64,000 nt of DNA, from contig NW_027476370.1 of assembly GCF_051020955.1 (NCBI RefSeq), positions 186,001 through 250,000 on the forward strand, given 5' to 3'. The translations under genes and the position numbers were made by a program. Within the stretch, counting starts at the first letter, position 1, and every line of letters begins with the position of its first letter. The notes beneath the pieces are model-generated. The model was not told the origin of the DNA. It saw only the letters and a program-made list of their open reading frames with translations, and searched no databases. Positions 60,726 through 64,000 of the stretch are shown here, in pieces. The stretch comes from Megalopta genalis (Eukaryota; Arthropoda; Insecta; Hymenoptera; Halictidae).

Positions 60726-62170
60726 GGAAACTAAGAAACTAACAATCTAAGAAACTAAGAAACTAAGAAACTAAGAAACTAAGAAACTAAGAAACTGAGA
60801 AACTAAGAAACTAAGAAATTAAGAAACTCAGAAACTAAGAAACTAAGAAACTAAGAAACTATGAAACTAAGAAACTAAGAAACTAAGAAACTAAGAAACT
60901 AAGAAACTAAGAAACTAAGAAACTAAGAAACTAAGAAACTAAGAAACTAAGAAACTAAGAAACTAAGAAACTAAGAAACTAAGAAACTAAGAAACTAAGA
61001 AACTAAGAAACTAAGAAACTAAGAAACTAAGAAACTAAGAAACTAAGAAACTAAGAAACTAAGAAACTAAGAAACTAAGAAACTAAGAAACTAAGAAACT
61101 AAGAAACTAAGAAATTAAGAAATTAAGAAATTAAGAAACTAAGAAACTAAGAAACGAACCAACTGACATACTGACAAACTGACAAACTAAGAAACTAAGA
61201 AACTAAGAAACTAAGAAACTAAGAAACTAAGAAACTAAGAAACTAAGAAACTAAGAAACTAAGAAAATAAGAAAATAAGAAACTAAGAAACTAAGAAACT
61301 AAGAAACTAAGAAACTAAGAAACTAAGAAACTAAGAAACTAAGAAACTAAGAAACGAACAAACTGACAAACTAAGAAACTAAGAAACTAAGAAACAAAGA
61401 AACTAACAAACTAAGAGACTAAGAAACTAAGAAACTAAGAAACAAAGAAAATAAGAAACTAAGAAACTAAGAAACTAAGAAACTAAGAAACTAAGAAACT
61501 AAGAAACTAAGAAACTAAGAAACTAACAATCTAAGAAACTAAGAAACTAAGAAACTAAAAAAGTAAGAAACTAAGAAACTAAGAAACTAAGAAACTAAGA
61601 AACTAAGAAACTAAGAAACTAAGAAACTAAGAAACTAAGAAACTAAGAAACTAAGAAACTAAGAAACTATGAAACTAAGAAACTAAGAAACTAAGAAACT
61701 AAGAAACTAAGAAACTAAGAAACTAAGAAACTAAGAAACTAAGAAACTAAGAAACTGAGAAACTGAGAAACTAAGAAACTAAGAAACTAAGAAACTAAGA
61801 AACTAAGAAACTAAGAAACTAAGAAGCTAAGAAACTAAGAAACTAAGAAACTAAGAAACTAAGAAACTAAGAAACTAAGAAACAAAGAAACTAAGAAACT
61901 AACAAACTAAGAAACTAAGAAACTAAGAAACTAACAATCTAAGAAACTAAGAAACTATGAAACTAAGAAACTAAGAAACTAAGAAACTAAGAAACTAAGA
62001 AACTGAGAAACTAAGAAACTAAGAAATTAAGAAACTCAGAAACTAAGAAACTAAGAAACTAAGAAACTAAGAAACTAAGAAACTAAGAAACTAAGAAACT
62101 AAGAAACTAAGAAAGTAAGAAACTAAGAAACTAAGAAACTAAGAAACTAAGAAACTAAGAAACTAAGAAA
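60726..62170 (+). repeat. T unit, copy 3
   Basis: Third copy of the T unit, about 15.7-15.8 kb from 45004-46400: aggaaact g60726, gacatact 61165, aagagact, aagaagct, aagaaagt 62115. The offset between copies drifts from 15,722 to 15,786 in steps that fit whole octamers plus the intervening register shifts. One extra atgaaact (~60861) is private. After aagaaagt the aagaaatt triplet and the first clusters of copy 2 are missing, and a cgaac cluster follows at once (c62171). Confidence 0.83.
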
Positions 62171-63425
62171 CGAACAAACTGACAAACTGACAAACTAAGA
62201 AACTAAGAAACTAAGAAACTAAGAAACTAAGAAACTAAGAAACTAAGAAACTAAGAAACTAAGAAACTAAGAAACTAAGAAACTAAGAAACTAAGAAACT
62301 AAGAAACTAAGAAACTAAGAAACTAAGAAACTAAGAAACTAAGAAACTAAGAAACTAAGAAACTAAGAAACTAAGAAACTAAGAAACTAAGAAACTAAGA
62401 AACTAAGAAACTAAGAAACTAAGAAACTAAGAAACTAAGAAACTAAGAAACTAAGAAACTAAGAAACTAAGAAACTAAGAAACTAAGAAACTAAGAAACT
62501 AAGAAAATAAGAAACTAAGAAACTAAGAAACTAAGAAACTAAGAAACTAAGAAACTAAGAAACTAAGAATCTAAGAAACTAAGAAACTAAGAAACTAAGA
62601 AACTAAGAAACTAAGAAACATAGAAACTAAGAAACTAAGAAACTAAGAAACTAAGAAACTAAGAAACTAAGAAACTTAGAAACTATGAAATTAAGAAATT
62701 AAGAAATTAAGAAACTAAGAAACTAAGAAACTAAGAAACTGAGAAACTGAGAAACTGAGAAATTGAGAAACTGAGAAACTGAGAAACTAAGAAACTAAGA
62801 AACTTAGAAACTAAGAAACTAAGAAACTAAGAAACTAAGAAACTAAGAAACTAAGAAACCAAGAAACTAAGAAACGAACAAACTGACAATCTGACAAACT
62901 AAGAAACTAAGAACCTAAGAAACTAAGAAACTAAGAAACTAAGAAACTAAGAAACTAAGGAACTAAGAAACTAAGAAACTAAGAAACGAACAAACTGACA
63001 AACTAAGAAACTAAGAAACTAAGAAACTAAGAAACTAAGAAACTCAGAAACTCAGAAACTAAGGAACTAAGAAACTAAGAAACTAAGAAACTAAGAAATT
63101 TAGAAATTAAGAAATTAAGAAACTAAGAAACTAAGAAACGAACAAACTGACAAACTGAGAAACTAAGAAACTAATAAACTAAGAAACTCAGAAACTAAGA
63201 AACTAAGAAACTAAGAAACTAAGAAACTAAGAAACTAAGAAACTAAGAAACTAAGAAACTAAGAAACTGAGAAACTGAGAAACTGAGAAACTGAGAAACT
63301 GAGAAACTGAGAAACTGAGAAACTAAGAAACTAAGAAACTAAGAAACTAAGAAACTTAGAAACTAAGAAACTAAGAAACTAAGAAACTAAGAAACTGAGA
63401 AACTAAGAAACTAAGAAACTAAGAA
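62171..63425 (+). repeat. Copy of the 46.7-49.4-kb material
   Basis: cgaac with two gacaaact, then 38 pure units (62197-62500; 45 units at 46731), aagaaaat (62501), aagaatct, aagaaaca-tagaaact (62619), tagaaact-atgaaatt, gagaaact run with gagaaatt, gacaatct, aagaacct (cc 62914), aaggaact, cagaaact pair, aagaaatt with one unit reading tagaaatt (~63101), aataaact (63173), seven gagaaact (63269-63324), tagaaact and gagaaact (63397). From aagaacct on it lies exactly 13,978 bp from the copy at 48936-49419. Confidence 0.86.
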
Positions 63426-64000
63426 ACTAAGAAACTAAGAAACTAAGAAACTAAGAAACTATGAAACTAAGAAACTAAGAAACTAAGAAACTAAGAAACT
63501 AAGAAACTAAGAAACTAAGAAACTAAGAAACTAAGAAACTAAGAAACTAAGAAACTAAGAAACTAAGAAACTAAGAAACTAAGAAACTAAGAAACTAAGA
63601 AACTAAGAAACTAAGAAACTAAGAAACTAAGAAACTGAGAAACTGAGAAACTAAGAAACTAAGAAACTAAGAAACTAAGAAACTAAGAAACTAAGAAACT
63701 AAGAAACTAAGAAACTAAGAAACTAAGAAACTAAGAAACTAAGAAACTAAGAAACTAAGAAACTAAGAAACTAAGAAACTAAGAAACTAAGAAACTAAGA
63801 AACTAAGAAACTAACAATCTAAGAAACTAAGAAACTAAGAAACTAAGAAACTAAGAAACTAAGAAACTAAGAAACTGAGAAACTAAGAAACTAAGAAATT
63901 AAGAAACTCAGAAACTAAGAAACTAAGAAACTAAGAAACTAAGAAACTAAGAAACTAAGAAACTAAGAAACTAAGAAACTAAGAAACTAAGAAACTAAGA
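63426..64000 (+). repeat. Right-edge octamer array
   Basis: No gene. After atgaaact (~63461) there is a long nearly pure tract with a gagaaact pair (~63633), then aacaatct (63813), gagaaact, aagaaatt and cagaaact (~63909) and pure units to the edge. The last block matches the T or P lead-in (aacaatct, gagaaact, aagaaatt, cagaaact), so another cassette probably follows beyond the window. Confidence 0.8.

Larger units (their letters stand above)
1..64000 (+). repeat. Giant AAGAAACT octamer satellite array
   Basis: The entire window is a head-to-tail array of the 8-bp unit AAGAAACT, about 8,000 units, with no unit in inverted orientation. The pure unit is 5/8 A and 2/8 G+C. Most non-consensus units differ by one or two bases and keep the length of 8. 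Stop codons occur in every frame: TAA on + (ctaag) and TAG on - (cttag), each every 24 bp, so no coding capacity exists apart from stretches of some tens of codons at most. Both ends cut through the array, so its true length exceeds 64 kb. Long satellites of this type are known from constitutive heterochromatin of eukaryotes; the chromosome and species cannot be read from the sequence. It is not a G-rich telomere-type repeat. The array is not uniform: variant units form higher-order cassettes, listed separately. Confidence 0.98.

Noticed and set aside
1..64000. Protein-coding genes
   Set aside because: ctaag gives TAA on + and TAG on - in every frame each 24 bp. The gagaaact runs open the - strand for only about 24 codons, and the A-rich patch is too short and has no start context. 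No credible gene on either strand.
1..64000. Telomeric repeat
   Set aside because: The unit has one G and one C per 8 bp on either strand and no G cluster, unlike known telomerase-made repeats. Its higher-order cassettes are typical of satellites.
1..64000. CRISPR array or prokaryotic origin iterons
   Set aside because: There are no unique spacers between repeats. The array is continuous, far too long and without cas or replication genes.
1..64000. Interferon-response (ISRE) or heat-shock elements
   Set aside because: GAAA recurs every 8 bp, but ISREs need GAAA motifs 6 bp apart, and heat-shock elements need inverted nGAAn units. Only half-sites are present.
1..64000. Hairpins, terminators or inverted repeats
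   Set aside because: All units have the same orientation and T is scarce on the + strand, so no stem of useful length can form within one strand.
1..64000. Triplex-forming (H-DNA) tract
   Set aside because: Purine stretches are only about 6 nt, broken by CT in every unit. No mirror-repeat homopurine tract exists except perhaps the short A-rich patch.
1..64000. tRNA, rRNA, snRNA or other structured RNA genes
   Set aside because: No conserved boxes or non-octameric sequence long enough to hold one.

Overview
The whole 64 kb window is one uninterrupted simple-sequence satellite built on the 8-bp unit AAGAAACT (complement AGTTTCTT). It holds about 8,000 units, all head to tail on the same strand, and both window edges lie inside the array. 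I found no protein gene, tRNA, rRNA, transposon, promoter or non-satellite flank. The pure unit is 25% GC with 62.5% A on the + strand, and it puts a stop codon in all six frames every 24 bp. Long satellite arrays of this kind belong to eukaryotic heterochromatin (centromeric or pericentromeric, sex-chromosome or B-chromosome); I cannot name the species from the sequence.

The information lies in rare variant units (e.g. aagaaatt, gagaaact, gacaaact, aacaatct, aagaaaat, aaaaaagt, aacgaact, tagaaact, atgaaact). They recur in fixed order and spacing and so define a higher-order repeat structure. I use five working cassette names. P runs: three aagaaatt, cgaac/gacaaact cluster, two aagaaaat, second cgaac, aagaaaca units, aacaatct, aaaaaagt, atgaaact. 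G runs: 7-9 gagaaact, tagaaacg, aggaaact/aagaatct, aacgaact/gacaaact, tagaaact, acgaaact, aagaaaat, 3+2 gagaaact, cagaaact/aagtaact, aacaatct, aagaatct/aagaaatt/cagaaact. S is rich in atgaaact, gagaaact pairs, aagatact and aagaagct. Q is a 1.7-kb mixture with two aaaaaact units. T is a ~2-kb unit beginning aggaaact-aagaaact-aacaatct.

Layout: 0-3 kb, P remnant and simple array; 3-11 kb, P and G cassettes with a 1,320-bp and a ~2.15-kb tandem duplication; 11-12 kb, a dense variant junction; ~12.0-20.4 kb, an S+P+G superblock containing a 2,490-bp tandem duplication; 20.5-21.2 kb, S-like linker; ~21.2-29.6 kb, a second copy of the superblock 9,236 bp downstream; 29.7-31.2 kb, Q; 31.2-37.3 kb, a locally amplified block with private variants including an exact-looking 1,168-bp tandem duplication; 37.2-42 kb, G then two tandem Q copies; 42-46.7 kb, T copies; 46.7-49.4 kb, the longest pure run, a 232-bp and a 1,424-bp-offset duplication; 49.4-60.7 kb, mixed P, G and S; 60.7-63.4 kb, a rejoined copy of material from 45-49 kb.

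The 8-bp register is kept almost perfectly. It is broken only by 13 copies of one inherited single-A insertion (9-mer aaagaaact) and by one disturbed patch around 53.5-53.8 kb, where ~110 bp of A-rich, non-octameric sequence is inserted. The array therefore records a nested amplification history: unit slippage, runs of variant units, 0.2-2.5-kb tandem duplications, then an 8-9-kb segmental duplication. All positions were read by eye; unit counts and offsets rest on the marker units quoted, and boundaries inside pure octamer tracts are approximate.
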